A stretch of DNA of 12,926 nt, taken from NCBI GenBank assembly GCA_022825185.1, contig JAJDYK010000231.1, positions 1-12,926 on the forward strand, given 5' to 3'. Origin of the DNA: Candidatus Latescibacterota bacterium. GTDB lineage: Bacteria; Latescibacterota; UBA2968; UBA8231. The position numbers and the translations under genes were made by a program. The notes under the pieces are model-generated. The model saw only the letters and a list, made by a program, of their open reading frames with translations, made no database searches and was not told the DNA's origin. Shown piece after piece: positions 6,993-12,926 of this stretch. Numbering within the stretch: position 1 is the stretch's first letter; every line of letters begins with the position of its first letter.

Positions 6993-9679
6993 TAGTACAC
7001 CAGCGAGAGGACGCCGAGCGTCTCGGTGGACGTCCGGTCGGCTGCGACTTGCAGGCGGTAGAGGTAGAGACCCGGCGCTAGAAGATGCCCTGACGCGTCG
7101 CGACCGTCCCACTCGAGTTTTGTCTGACCCGCCGTGCGCGATACTGGACCTACGCGGTGTACTCTGCGTCCCGATAGGTCGAGGATTTCCACTGCGACTT
7201 CGATTTGGTCCAAGACTAAAAAGAGGTCGAAGGCGAATTCAATCGCATCGTTTATGCCGTCGCCGTTGGGCGTAAAGGGGTTGGGGACGGCCTGAACTTG
7301 CAGGTGGCGCGTCTGGATGTCATCGACGACGACCAGCGTTGCGTCCGTAGCCACCTCTTGCACCGCATCGCCATCCCGCACTCGCTGGGGAATCGTTGCC
7401 TCCCGCGTGGCGAGGCGGTCGTTCCACACCGATCCTGCAAAGCGGGCCGAGCCGCGAAAGAGCCGCGTCCGCAAGCTGATCTCAATGCTTTGGCGGGCCC
7501 TGAAGTCGGAGGCCCCTAGCAGCGGAAACTTGACCAAGAGCCGCGTCTCGCCAGTGCGGGGGTCCGAGACGATGGTCTGGGCAAACTGGCCGACGACGAA
7601 GGGACTGTCCGGTTCTGGCTCCAAACGCAGCGGGTCCACTTGGAGCAGCGGGTCGTCGGCGTTGGTCGCGGTGGGCACGGCGATTTCCTCCCAAGCGCGC
7701 CCATCGAACTTAAAAGTGTCGATCCGGGTTGAAGCATCGGGCACGGTCAATTCGATGCGATTGAACTCCCCTTCTTCCCCATCGGCAAAGAAAGGTCGTA
7801 GGAAGTAGCGCAAGGACGCTTCTTCGCCTAGCGCGACGCGCGGCGGAAAGACCTCGGCGACCACGCCCCCCGAAATTAGCGGTTCGCCGTAGTCGAATTC
7901 GAGATAGTCGAGCGCAACGGCGCTCTCGATGGTGCTGTCGAAGAAAATGCGGAATTGCAGATAGCGGGTGCCAGTGGGTAGCGGCAGGGGCACGCCCGCC
8001 TCGGACCAGCGCTCTGGGGGAAGGCTTTCGTCGATCAGCCCGTCCTCGAAGCTGAAGGGGGCCGACCAAAAACTCCACCCTCTCGGACCGTCGCTGCCCA
8101 AATCTGGACCAAGTTCATTGTAGCGAAGTTCGGCTTCGGGAATGCGGCCTTGGCGCAGCTTGAGCCAGGAAAAGGCGTCGAGTGGCCGACCGTCCTCGCC
8201 GCGAGTGTCGATCTCGTTGGCACCGCTGTCGCGGGCGTAGATGTGCGTGTTGGGCGCATCGCCGGCGCGAAACTGGATGCGCACATCGCCAGCGGAACCC
8301 GTTTTGCGCCCCCGCCAGCGAACTTTGCCCCAGTTGACCGTCGAGCCGGGTCGGTCGGGAAACTCAGCCTCGACCTCCCCGGCATCATCGAAGAGTTCGA
8401 GTAGTTGGCTGTAGCGCCGGGCGCGAGGCGTGGGGGTGCCGATGTCGATGATCTCGGAGGTAAAGGAAGCATCGCTGGAGAAGCCCTCGCCGAAGAGGCC
8501 TACCTCTGCTGTCTCTTTGTAATCAAGATCGGAATCGAGTGAAGCGACATCTATCCGGCCTAGGAGCACGGGTGGGTCGAAGTGCAGATCCTTGACTGGA
8601 TCGGTATGTTCCCGCGTCACAGGGACCAGGATCTTTTTTACCTCGAGGGTTGCCAAAGTGGAGTTGACGGTTGTAGGGTCGCCGTAAACCACGAAGTAGT
8701 TGGCGATGGCCGTGACGGGCAGGGTCGGTCGCGGTTGGAAGATGAGGCGATTGATGTGGTAAAAGCCCATCAGGTTGAGTGAGGCTCCCCCTCCATGGAT
8801 GCCGTAGATGCCAGCGACGCGATAGTCGGTGCTGGTCGTGCCGAAGGCAGTGGAGAGGTCGCCATCGACCATCTTGCCGTAGTCAACTCGGTTGATGCCG
8901 CCGCCCGACCCGGATTTGAAATAGTCGCCCGAGATGGGGTCGGCCCGCTCGACACGTGGGCCAAATTCGCTGGGAATTTCCAGAAAGGGATTGAGCAATT
9001 TGCCGTCCGGCCCCACGCCGCCGAACTCCCCTTGTAAATAGCGCTCGTTGAGGAGGATGGCTAGGTTGCGGCGCTCGTTGAGGAGGATAGGCCGCAGCCA
9101 AGTCTCAACTTCGTCGGTGTCGCGGAGCCGCGGCCCGTCCTCGTCGATGAGTCCGTCGCCGTCGTCGTCAGCGCCATTATATGGGTCTTCGTTGGTGCGG
9201 CCGTCTAAGTCGTCGTCGCCGTCGGTCATCAGCCCATCTTCATTGAGTCGCCCATCGCCGTCTGAGTCGAACTGTGGATCAGGCCCGTCCTCGTCGATGC
9301 GCCCGTCTAGGTCGCTGTCGAATGCCTCGACGGGGTCTTCGTCGATGAGTCCGTCGCCATCGTCGTCGAGTTTGTTGGGAGGGTCCTCGTTGAGCTGCCC
9401 GTCGCCATCCGAGTCGAACTGCGGGTCGGGCGGGTCTTCGTTGAAAAGGCCGTCGCCGTCCGAATCGACAAGCTCGACGGGGTCTTCGTCGATGAGTCCG
9501 TCGCCATCGTCGTCGGTCAGGATCTCGACGGCCCAGCCACGGCCCCAAGTCAGGCGGCCAGTAACCGGCACGAGGTTCCAAGGATGGTCTTGGTCACCCA
9601 CTCGCCAAGACCTGATCTCTGCCGAGGCTTGGAAGGGAAAAAGCAGCAGCAGGAAGAGGACGAGCTTTGGACGTAGCAT
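6992..9679 (-). CDS. secreted protein with eight DxDxDG calcium-loop repeats and FTPNGDG C-terminal domain
   Basis: The 895-residue protein begins with a clean signal peptide (KLVLFLLLLFPFQASA, predicted cleavage after residue 20). Residues 56-182 are eight acidic loops of the form DxDxDGxxxED spaced 16-17 residues, of the thrombospondin type-3 / EF-hand-loop kind expected to bind Ca2+. A discoidin-like stretch follows at about 255-300 (KMVDGDLSTAFG), then beta-rich segments. The C-terminus from about 795 (NPFTPNGDGIND, DLSGRRV, WDGRDASGHLLAPGLYLYRL) matches the gliding-motility-associated / FlgD-Ig-like type that in FCB bacteria serves in sorting through type IX secretion. An AGGG stands seven bases before the ATG. 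The strong promoter and palindrome at 9742-9790 lie upstream, and the stop overlaps the next gene's start by one base. Role at the cell surface is inferred. Confidence 0.87.
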   Translation of the reverse strand: MLRPKLVLFLLLLFPFQASAEIRSWRVGDQDHPWNLVPVTGRLTWGRGWAVEILTDDDGDGLIDEDPVELVDSDGDGLFNEDPPDPQFDSDGDGQLNEDPPNKLDDDGDGLIDEDPVEAFDSDLDGRIDEDGPDPQFDSDGDGRLNEDGLMTDGDDDLDGRTNEDPYNGADDDGDGLIDEDGPRLRDTDEVETWLRPILLNERRNLAILLNERYLQGEFGGVGPDGKLLNPFLEIPSEFGPRVERADPISGDYFKSGSGGGINRVDYGKMVDGDLSTAFGTTSTDYRVAGIYGIHGGGASLNLMGFYHINRLIFQPRPTLPVTAIANYFVVYGDPTTVNSTLATLEVKKILVPVTREHTDPVKDLHFDPPVLLGRIDVASLDSDLDYKETAEVGLFGEGFSSDASFTSEIIDIGTPTPRARRYSQLLELFDDAGEVEAEFPDRPGSTVNWGKVRWRGRKTGSAGDVRIQFRAGDAPNTHIYARDSGANEIDTRGEDGRPLDAFSWLKLRQGRIPEAELRYNELGPDLGSDGPRGWSFWSAPFSFEDGLIDESLPPERWSEAGVPLPLPTGTRYLQFRIFFDSTIESAVALDYLEFDYGEPLISGGVVAEVFPPRVALGEEASLRYFLRPFFADGEEGEFNRIELTVPDASTRIDTFKFDGRAWEEIAVPTATNADDPLLQVDPLRLEPEPDSPFVVGQFAQTIVSDPRTGETRLLVKFPLLGASDFRARQSIEISLRTRLFRGSARFAGSVWNDRLATREATIPQRVRDGDAVQEVATDATLVVVDDIQTRHLQVQAVPNPFTPNGDGINDAIEFAFDLFLVLDQIEVAVEILDLSGRRVHRVGPVSRTAGQTKLEWDGRDASGHLLAPGLYLYRLQVAADRTSTETLGVLSLVY
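9041..9088. repeat. short tandem duplication inside the 895-aa secreted protein gene
   Basis: The 18-base string gcgctcgttgaggaggat occurs at 9041-9058 and again at 9071-9088, 30 bases (10 codons) apart and in frame. It encodes ILLNER twice, in ILLNERRNLAILLNER. This looks like a recent small in-frame duplication just after the calcium-loop block. Confidence 0.8.
9134..9514 (-). repeat. eight-unit calcium-loop repeat array with a duplicated three-unit block
   Basis: Units begin with DDDGDG, DSDGDG, DSDGDG, DDDGDG, DSDLDG, DSDGDG, DDDLDG and DDDGDG. Units 1-3 and 4-6 form two copies of the same 49-residue block: both start DDDGDGLIDEDPVE and both share DPQFDSDGDG at the unit 2/3 and 5/6 junctions. 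At the DNA level a 42-base run is identical between 9326-9367 and 9473-9514, exactly 147 bases apart. A similar but not identical copy sits near 9140-9172. The array is therefore a product of block duplication, and it is protein-coding, not a non-coding satellite. Confidence 0.9.
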
Positions 9680-9741
9680 AGCTAAGCCCTGCTAGGAAAT
9701 TGCGATAGTAAGCACCGTCTATGGCAAAGGCCTGTCACCTA

Positions 9742-9771
9742 ATTATAAACGGACGGTACGCACTCTGGCAA
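9742..9771 (-). promoter_or_regulatory. candidate sigma70-type promoter for the secreted-protein operon
   Basis: On the minus strand TTGCCA (9771-9766) and a perfect TATAAT (9747-9742) are separated by 18 bases. Transcription would start near 9735, leaving a leader of about 56 bases before the ATG at 9679. The whole 18-base spacer is one arm of the perfect palindrome at 9748-9790 plus one base, so the same bases can serve as an operator. Unmapped; based on consensus match and position only. Confidence 0.55.
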
Positions 9772-9790
9772 TTAGTGCGTACCGTCCGTT
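9748..9790. repeat. perfect 17-bp inverted repeat with 9-base centre (operator or hairpin)
   Basis: AACGGACGGTACGCACT at 9748-9764 is the exact reverse complement of 9774-9790, around the centre CTGGCAATT. It lies in the 165-base gap between the argF stop and the start of the secreted-protein gene. It could be an operator overlapping the promoter at 9742-9771, or an RNA hairpin ending argF transcription (the minus strand continues TATAATTAGG after the stem, only modestly T-rich). Part of the centre (TGGCA) can also pair with TGCCA at 9798-9802, so alternative structures exist. Confidence 0.85.
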
Positions 9791-9844
9791 ATACATATGC
9801 CAGTGTCAAAGGGATTGGGTGCTATAGATGAGTGCTAGCCCATC

Positions 9845-10762
9845 TCAGGCGCGGGCATGCGCCAGCTTGAGCAGCACGGCCTTCTGGCTGTGCAGGCGGT
9901 TTTCGGCTTGGGTGAAAATCAGCGAGCGCTCGTCGTGCAAGAGCGCGCCTTCGATCTCATAGCCGTGATGAGCGGGGAGGCAGTGCAGGATTTTCAGGTC
10001 TAGATCGGCGAGCAATTCGCGGTTGAGCTGATAGGGCTGAAAGGTCTGGATACGACGCTCTTTTTCGCGGGCGAACTTGGGATCGGTGAAAAATTCCATG
10101 TCGATCCACGTGTCGGTGTACACGGCGTCAGACTTTGCCAGCGCCGGATGCAGTTCCTCAGTGTGCTCGTAGAGTCCCAAGCGCTTGGCCTCGGCGTAGA
10201 GCTCGTCATCGCGCGCGGCGTCGTTGATTTCGGGGCAGACGCATGTGACGTGCATGCCCACTTTGACGCCGGCGGCAATGAGCGAGTTGGCGACGTTGTT
10301 GAGCACCCCGACGTATGTCAGTCGCACTCCTTCGAGCCGCCCAAAAGCCTCCTGTAGGGTCATCAAGTCGGTCAACGCCTGCAAGGGGTGGTAGCGGTTG
10401 CAGCAGCCGTTTATCAGTGGCACCTGCGAGGCGGCCGCAGCGCGGCGCACATCGGCGTGTTCGAGCAGGCGGGCGACGATGAAGTCGGAGTAGCCGGAAA
10501 GCACGCGGAATTCGTCGCCTAAGTCGGCTAGCCCAAAATTGGTATCCTGCCAGTTCAAGTAGAGGGCATGGCCACCTAGCTGGGCGGTGCCGATCTCGCC
10601 AGCGCAGCGGGTGCGGGTCGAAGTCTTCTGGAAGAGCAGAACCACCGTGCGCCCAGAGAGAGCGTCGGCGTAGTGCTGCGGGGTGGCCTTGACGGCTAGG
10701 CCGAGTTCGACCGCTTGCTGCACGTCGGCTGAGGACCAGTCCTTTAAGGTAATTAAATGCAA
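9845..10762 (-). CDS. argF: ornithine carbamoyltransferase-family protein, divergent substrate loop
   Basis: The family transfers carbamoyl from carbamoyl phosphate to an amine; with ornithine this gives citrulline for arginine synthesis. The 305-residue protein has the carbamoyl-phosphate motif STRTR at 48-52, HPLQ at 125-128 (HPCQ in typical ornithine enzymes), NNVANS at 155-160 and HCLPAHHGYE at 260-269 (typically HCLPAHRGEE). The loop that normally reads S-M-G and holds ornithine is DTWIDMEFF at 217-225. It is closer to ornithine than to aspartate transcarbamylases, but the amino-acid substrate may differ. The start is TTG at 10762-10760: no ATG is available, and AAGGAAGG (10777-10770) stands seven bases upstream. 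No other arg genes are adjacent. The family is certain; the gene symbol is tentative. Confidence 0.85.
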   Translation of the reverse strand: MHLITLKDWSSADVQQAVELGLAVKATPQHYADALSGRTVVLLFQKTSTRTRCAGEIGTAQLGGHALYLNWQDTNFGLADLGDEFRVLSGYSDFIVARLLEHADVRRAAAASQVPLINGCCNRYHPLQALTDLMTLQEAFGRLEGVRLTYVGVLNNVANSLIAAGVKVGMHVTCVCPEINDAARDDELYAEAKRLGLYEHTEELHPALAKSDAVYTDTWIDMEFFTDPKFAREKERRIQTFQPYQLNRELLADLDLKILHCLPAHHGYEIEGALLHDERSLIFTQAENRLHSQKAVLLKLAHARA

Positions 10763-10769
10763 TGGAATG

Positions 10770-10777
10770 CCTTCCTT
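10770..10777 (-). promoter_or_regulatory. strong ribosome binding site that fixes the argF TTG start
   Basis: AAGGAAGG on the minus strand ends seven bases before TTG at 10762-10760. The only other in-frame candidate in range, an ATT at 10768-10766, is too close to the site. This supports a TTG initiation codon. Confidence 0.7.
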
Positions 10778-10809
10778 ACCTTGCTACTTCTTTTGTGGAA
10801 AAATGAAAT

Positions 10810-10837
10810 AATATAATAAATAATAATTTGTAATCAA
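10810..10837 (-). promoter_or_regulatory. candidate promoter for argF
   Basis: On the minus strand TTGATT (10837-10832) and TATATT (10815-10810) are 16 bases apart, within an AT-rich island between nrnA and argF. The AT-richness makes chance matches likely, so this is only a candidate, but the position about 50 bases before the start codon is suitable. Confidence 0.4.
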
Positions 10838-10855
10838 GAATAATTATTATTTATT
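10815..10855. repeat. perfect 14-bp AT-only inverted repeat at the nrnA stop codon
   Basis: AATAAATAATAATT at 10815-10828 is the exact reverse complement of 10842-10855, with a 13-base centre. One arm covers the nrnA stop codon (10849-10847). Its A/T-only stem would be weak as a terminator. It may mark a protein-binding or DNA-bending site, since it overlaps the candidate argF promoter. Confidence 0.7.
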
Positions 10856-11800
10856 CAAATAGCGGCTGATCTCAGTCAATATATCCTCAACAATATCTTG
10901 GGGCACACCCGTTAGCTCCAGCCCAGCGGCGCGGGCGTGCCCACCACCGCTAAAGGCGCTGGCGACTCGGCTGACATCGACCTTGTCGCGGGAGCGCAGG
11001 CTGACGCGGTAGCATCCGGGCGCGCGTTCCTTGAGCAGCACGGCCACTTCGACGTCCCTGATCATCAGGCCGTAGTTGACGACCTCGTCCGGCTCGCCCG
11101 CGCTCATGGCCTCGCGGTCGAGATGGAGCACCGCCACTCGGCCCCCGAGGCGCAACACCAAGCTCTCAATGGCTTGGCCGCGCTGTTTGACCGAGCCGAA
11201 GCTCTTGTTGCCGAAGACATCTTGGGCGATGGCGTCGAGACACGCGCCGCGTCGCACTAGATTAGCTGCCACTTCAAAGGTGGTGGCCGTCGTTAGCGAG
11301 AAGCGAAAGCCGCCGGTATCGAAGAGAATTCCCGCATAGAGCTGGGCGGCGGCGACGGCATCGACCTCATAGCCGAGGCCGATGGCGAGGTGGTAGAGGA
11401 GTTCGCAGGTAGAGCTGACTTCCTCCACGATATTCACTGCGCCGAAGCACTCATTGTCCTGGTGGTGATCGATGTTGAGGAGACGGATGTTGGGGCTGAG
11501 ACTCGGGCGTACTGGACCGATGCGGTCGAGGGAGGGGCAGTCGGCGACAATGGCGCAGCGATAGCGGCTCAAGTCGAGGTCGGCGAAGTGGCGCACGCCG
11601 TCCCAGCCGGCGAGAAAGGAGCATTGGCCGGCCGGTGGCTCGGGCAGGCCGATGTCAGCGCGCTTGCCGAGGCCCCTCAGCAAGTGGGCCCAAGCCATGC
11701 AGGCACCGATACCGTCGGCGTCGCTGTTGACGTGGGTAGTAAGCAGGAAGGCGTCTGCTTCCTCAATGAATGCGCGCGTTGCTGTTAGCTGTAGGTCCAA
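10847..11800 (-). CDS. nrnA: DHH/DHHA1 phosphoesterase, NrnA-like (nanoRNase / pAp phosphatase)
   Basis: NrnA-type enzymes degrade very short RNAs and dephosphorylate pAp, in the cytoplasm with Mn2+. The 317 residues show every DHH motif: THVNSDADGIG at 22-32 (H23, D27, D29), VADCPS with D87, the name-giving DHH at 111-113, and FDTGGF with D161. The C-terminal DHHA1 domain has the substrate-binding GGGHARAAG at 285-293. Length fits the family (about 310-330). The start is TTG at 11800-11798: no ATG is near, GGAG (11812-11809) stands eight bases upstream, and the stop of the methyltransferase is only two bases away. It is the last gene of the S4 / methyltransferase / DHH cluster, which fits an RNA-turnover setting. 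Which short RNA or nucleotide it prefers cannot be read from sequence. Confidence 0.9.
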   Translation of the reverse strand: MDLQLTATRAFIEEADAFLLTTHVNSDADGIGACMAWAHLLRGLGKRADIGLPEPPAGQCSFLAGWDGVRHFADLDLSRYRCAIVADCPSLDRIGPVRPSLSPNIRLLNIDHHQDNECFGAVNIVEEVSSTCELLYHLAIGLGYEVDAVAAAQLYAGILFDTGGFRFSLTTATTFEVAANLVRRGACLDAIAQDVFGNKSFGSVKQRGQAIESLVLRLGGRVAVLHLDREAMSAGEPDEVVNYGLMIRDVEVAVLLKERAPGCYRVSLRSRDKVDVSRVASAFSGGGHARAAGLELTGVPQDIVEDILTEISRYLNK

Positions 11801-11802
11801 AG

Positions 11803-12561
11803 TTATTTCTCCGCTGGTGGAGCGCGCAGGACGAAATGAACGCGGTCGGATTCCTCAGTCCCCTCGTCAAAGGTGAAACCGTCGCAGAGTGCGAGCAACT
11901 CCCAAGCACTCGCTTCGACGTGGTCGGCGACGGCGGCGACCGGGTAGATGCGCTGGACATGGGTTTCCTCGAATGCGACATCGCTCTCGTCGCGGCGGAT
12001 GCGGAAGTGATTGCGCTGTAGCCGCTTGACAGGATCGTAGGTGCTGTGCCGCTCGTAGGAAAAGCCCGGCCCCTGCCCGCTGTCGCGCATGTTGCGGAAA
12101 TAGCGCAGCGAATTGTGCTCGGTGCAGATGTCAAAGACAAAAAGCCCACCCGGCTGCACAACGCCCTGTGCGCCGCGCAGGGCCGCGTCGATATCGCTTG
12201 GTGCGAGCAGATAGTTGATGCTGTCGTACAGGCAAGTGGCCGCGTCAAAAGGCCCTAGGCCCGCTAACTGACGCAAGTCTTGCTGGACGAATTCGACGCT
12301 GGTACCAGCACTTTTCTCGCGCGCGACCTCCAGCATGGCCTCGGAGCGGTCCACACCCGTTACCTCATAGCCGAGGCGGTGGAGCGCAAAAGACACGTTG
12401 CCGGTGCCGCAGGCCAAGTCCACGATGCGGGTGGCGGCGGGAGCAAAGCGGGCGAACAGCGCATGGATGTAAGCGGCCCATTCGCCGTACTCGACGTGGG
12501 CCATTACATAGTCGTAAATGGGGGCTAGCCCTTGATAGGGCGATTGCGCGGCGCTACCCAC
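11803..12561 (-). CDS. class I SAM-dependent methyltransferase (methyltransferase domain 25 type)
   Basis: This 252-residue Rossmann-fold methyltransferase has motif I as IVDLACGTGNV at 46-56 (SAM binding), an acidic end of strand 2 in VTGVDRSEAM at 67-76, and FDAATCLYDSINYL at 105-118 as motif IV. The C-terminal half contains the beta-rich insert common in small-molecule methyltransferases (about 140-215). The substrate cannot be told; the family includes many unassigned proteins. The start is GTG at 12561-12559, with only a weak purine stretch before it, and no ATG is near. It begins ten bases after the S4 gene stop and ends two bases before the nrnA-like TTG, so the three are very likely one transcript. 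Confidence 0.88.
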   Translation of the reverse strand: MGSAAQSPYQGLAPIYDYVMAHVEYGEWAAYIHALFARFAPAATRIVDLACGTGNVSFALHRLGYEVTGVDRSEAMLEVAREKSAGTSVEFVQQDLRQLAGLGPFDAATCLYDSINYLLAPSDIDAALRGAQGVVQPGGLFVFDICTEHNSLRYFRNMRDSGQGPGFSYERHSTYDPVKRLQRNHFRIRRDESDVAFEETHVQRIYPVAAVADHVEASAWELLALCDGFTFDEGTEESDRVHFVLRAPPAEK

Positions 12562-12571
12562 AGCTCACACC

Positions 12572-12853
12572 CTAAAAGCTCAGGTCTTCGTACGGATCGC
12601 GATATTCCTCGCGGATGATCCGATAAAAGCGCCGGCGGTCCCGGCGGGAGGGCGGGCGCTCCGGGATGCCGAGCACCTCGATGTCGAGCAGGCGCGTAGG
12701 GGTCGCAATGTGTATCTGCTCACCCACGACCACAGTGTGCGAAGCCTTGGCCTGCCGTTCGCCGATCTGGACTTGCCCGGCGTCGCAGGCCCGCTTGGCT
12801 TCACTGCGCTGCTTGATCAGCCCCGTGTTCTTCAGAAAGATATCCAGTCGCAT
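12572..12853 (-). CDS. S4-domain RNA-binding protein, RqcP/YabO-like
   Basis: The 93-residue protein opens with the S4 RNA-binding signature MRLDIFLKNTGLIKQRSEAK, followed by CDAGQVQIGERQAKAS and a VGEQIHI strand. This is the layout of RqcP (YabO), which binds stalled 50S subunits with peptidyl-tRNA in ribosome quality control; Hsp15 is the related alternative. The tail (residues 66-93) is highly basic and then acidic (RRDRRRF, then DPYEDL), longer than minimal RqcP. The ATG start at 12853 matches family N-termini. It heads a close-packed cluster with the methyltransferase and the DHH protein. No rqcH is in the window, so the RqcP assignment rests on size and the S4 pattern. Confidence 0.85.
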   Translation of the reverse strand: MRLDIFLKNTGLIKQRSEAKRACDAGQVQIGERQAKASHTVVVGEQIHIATPTRLLDIEVLGIPERPPSRRDRRRFYRIIREEYRDPYEDLSF

Positions 12854-12926
12854 TCTGTACTGGTCGGCGCAAGTTTTCCTCGTCGAGCCGAACCTCGATG
12901 TGGATTTGCTGCCGGTATTCGTCGAT
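12801..12926 (-). CDS. possible C-terminal end of an upstream gene (5' end beyond window)
   Basis: From the right edge one minus-strand frame stays open for 41 codons and ends at TGA 12803-12801. Its first 25 codons have ordinary protein composition (IDEYRQQIHIEVRLDEENL), and in tone they resemble the end of a PpiC/SurA-type peptidyl-prolyl isomerase, but this is only a guess. It would overlap the S4 gene by 53 bases, which is unusual and lowers confidence. The other two frames look less like protein. Confidence 0.3.
   Translation of the reverse strand: MDEYRQQIHIEVRLDEENLRRPVQNATGYLSEEHGADQAAQ

Noticed and set aside
6993..7112. 40-codon N-terminal extension of the 1031-aa secreted protein
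   Set aside because: It is Arg/Ser-rich, overlaps the upstream gene, and would bury the signal peptide; the TAATG start fits better.
9134..9514. CRISPR or non-coding satellite array
   Set aside because: The repeats are in frame, vary in the way protein repeats do, lack unique spacers, and encode calcium loops.
9048..9695. 215-codon plus-strand frame rich in Ser/Pro
   Set aside because: It is the antisense of the calcium-loop repeats of the 895-aa secreted protein; its SPSPSSS repetition only mirrors the GA(T/C)GG codons on the other strand.
9748..9790. Terminal inverted repeats of an insertion sequence or MITE
   Set aside because: Only nine bases separate the arms, there is no transposase or target duplication, and the promoter overlap explains the position better.

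Overview
The window looks like a chromosomal segment of a GC-rich, probably uncultured Gram-negative bacterium. The best taxonomic hints are two large secreted proteins with DxDGDG calcium-loop repeats and C-terminal 'FTPNGDG' / FlgD-Ig-like domains, plus a phytanoyl-CoA-dioxygenase-like (PhyH) domain. These traits are common in Latescibacterota, Poribacteria and other FCB-type lineages. This placement is an inference from protein style only; no rRNA or marker phylogeny is possible here.

Layout. (1) 1-1174, minus strand: an MNT nucleotidyltransferase gene overlaps a long open frame that runs off the left edge. That frame encodes a HepT-like HEPN domain with an intact R-x4-H-x-Y motif, continuous with a PhyH-type Fe(II)/2-oxoglutarate dioxygenase domain. 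It is the most unusual object in the window: a toxin-antitoxin-like pair whose toxin half is welded to an oxygenase. (2) 1367-3865, plus strand: housekeeping genes lipB (lipoyl/octanoyl transferase), icd (NADP isocitrate dehydrogenase) and moaC (molybdopterin precursor synthesis). The icd stop and moaC start share one base. (3) 3897-9679, minus strand: two secreted multidomain proteins (1031 and 895 aa) overlap by one base (TAATG), so they are probably co-translated. Each has a signal peptide, discoidin-like regions, calcium-binding Asp repeats and an FTPNGDG C-terminal domain. The first-transcribed one carries eight DxDxDG repeats arranged as a duplicated three-repeat block. In front of it a near-consensus promoter is interlocked with a perfect 17-bp inverted repeat. 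(4) 9845-12926, minus strand: a divergent argF-family carbamoyltransferase (TTG start), an AT-rich island holding a perfect inverted repeat and a candidate argF promoter, and then a tight cluster transcribed in the order unknown partial gene, S4-domain RNA-binding protein (RqcP-like), class I methyltransferase, nrnA-like DHH phosphoesterase (TTG start).

How the parts relate. LipB and Icd touch the 2-oxoacid/TCA part of metabolism, and LipB supplies the lipoyl cofactor. The S4 / methyltransferase / DHH cluster has an RNA-handling flavour. The secreted pair probably forms a calcium-stabilised cell-surface or extracellular structure. No tRNA, rRNA, insertion sequence, prophage or CRISPR array was seen. 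The longest stretch without a well-supported gene is 1175-1366 (192 bases), so no gene-free stretch reaches 300 bases.
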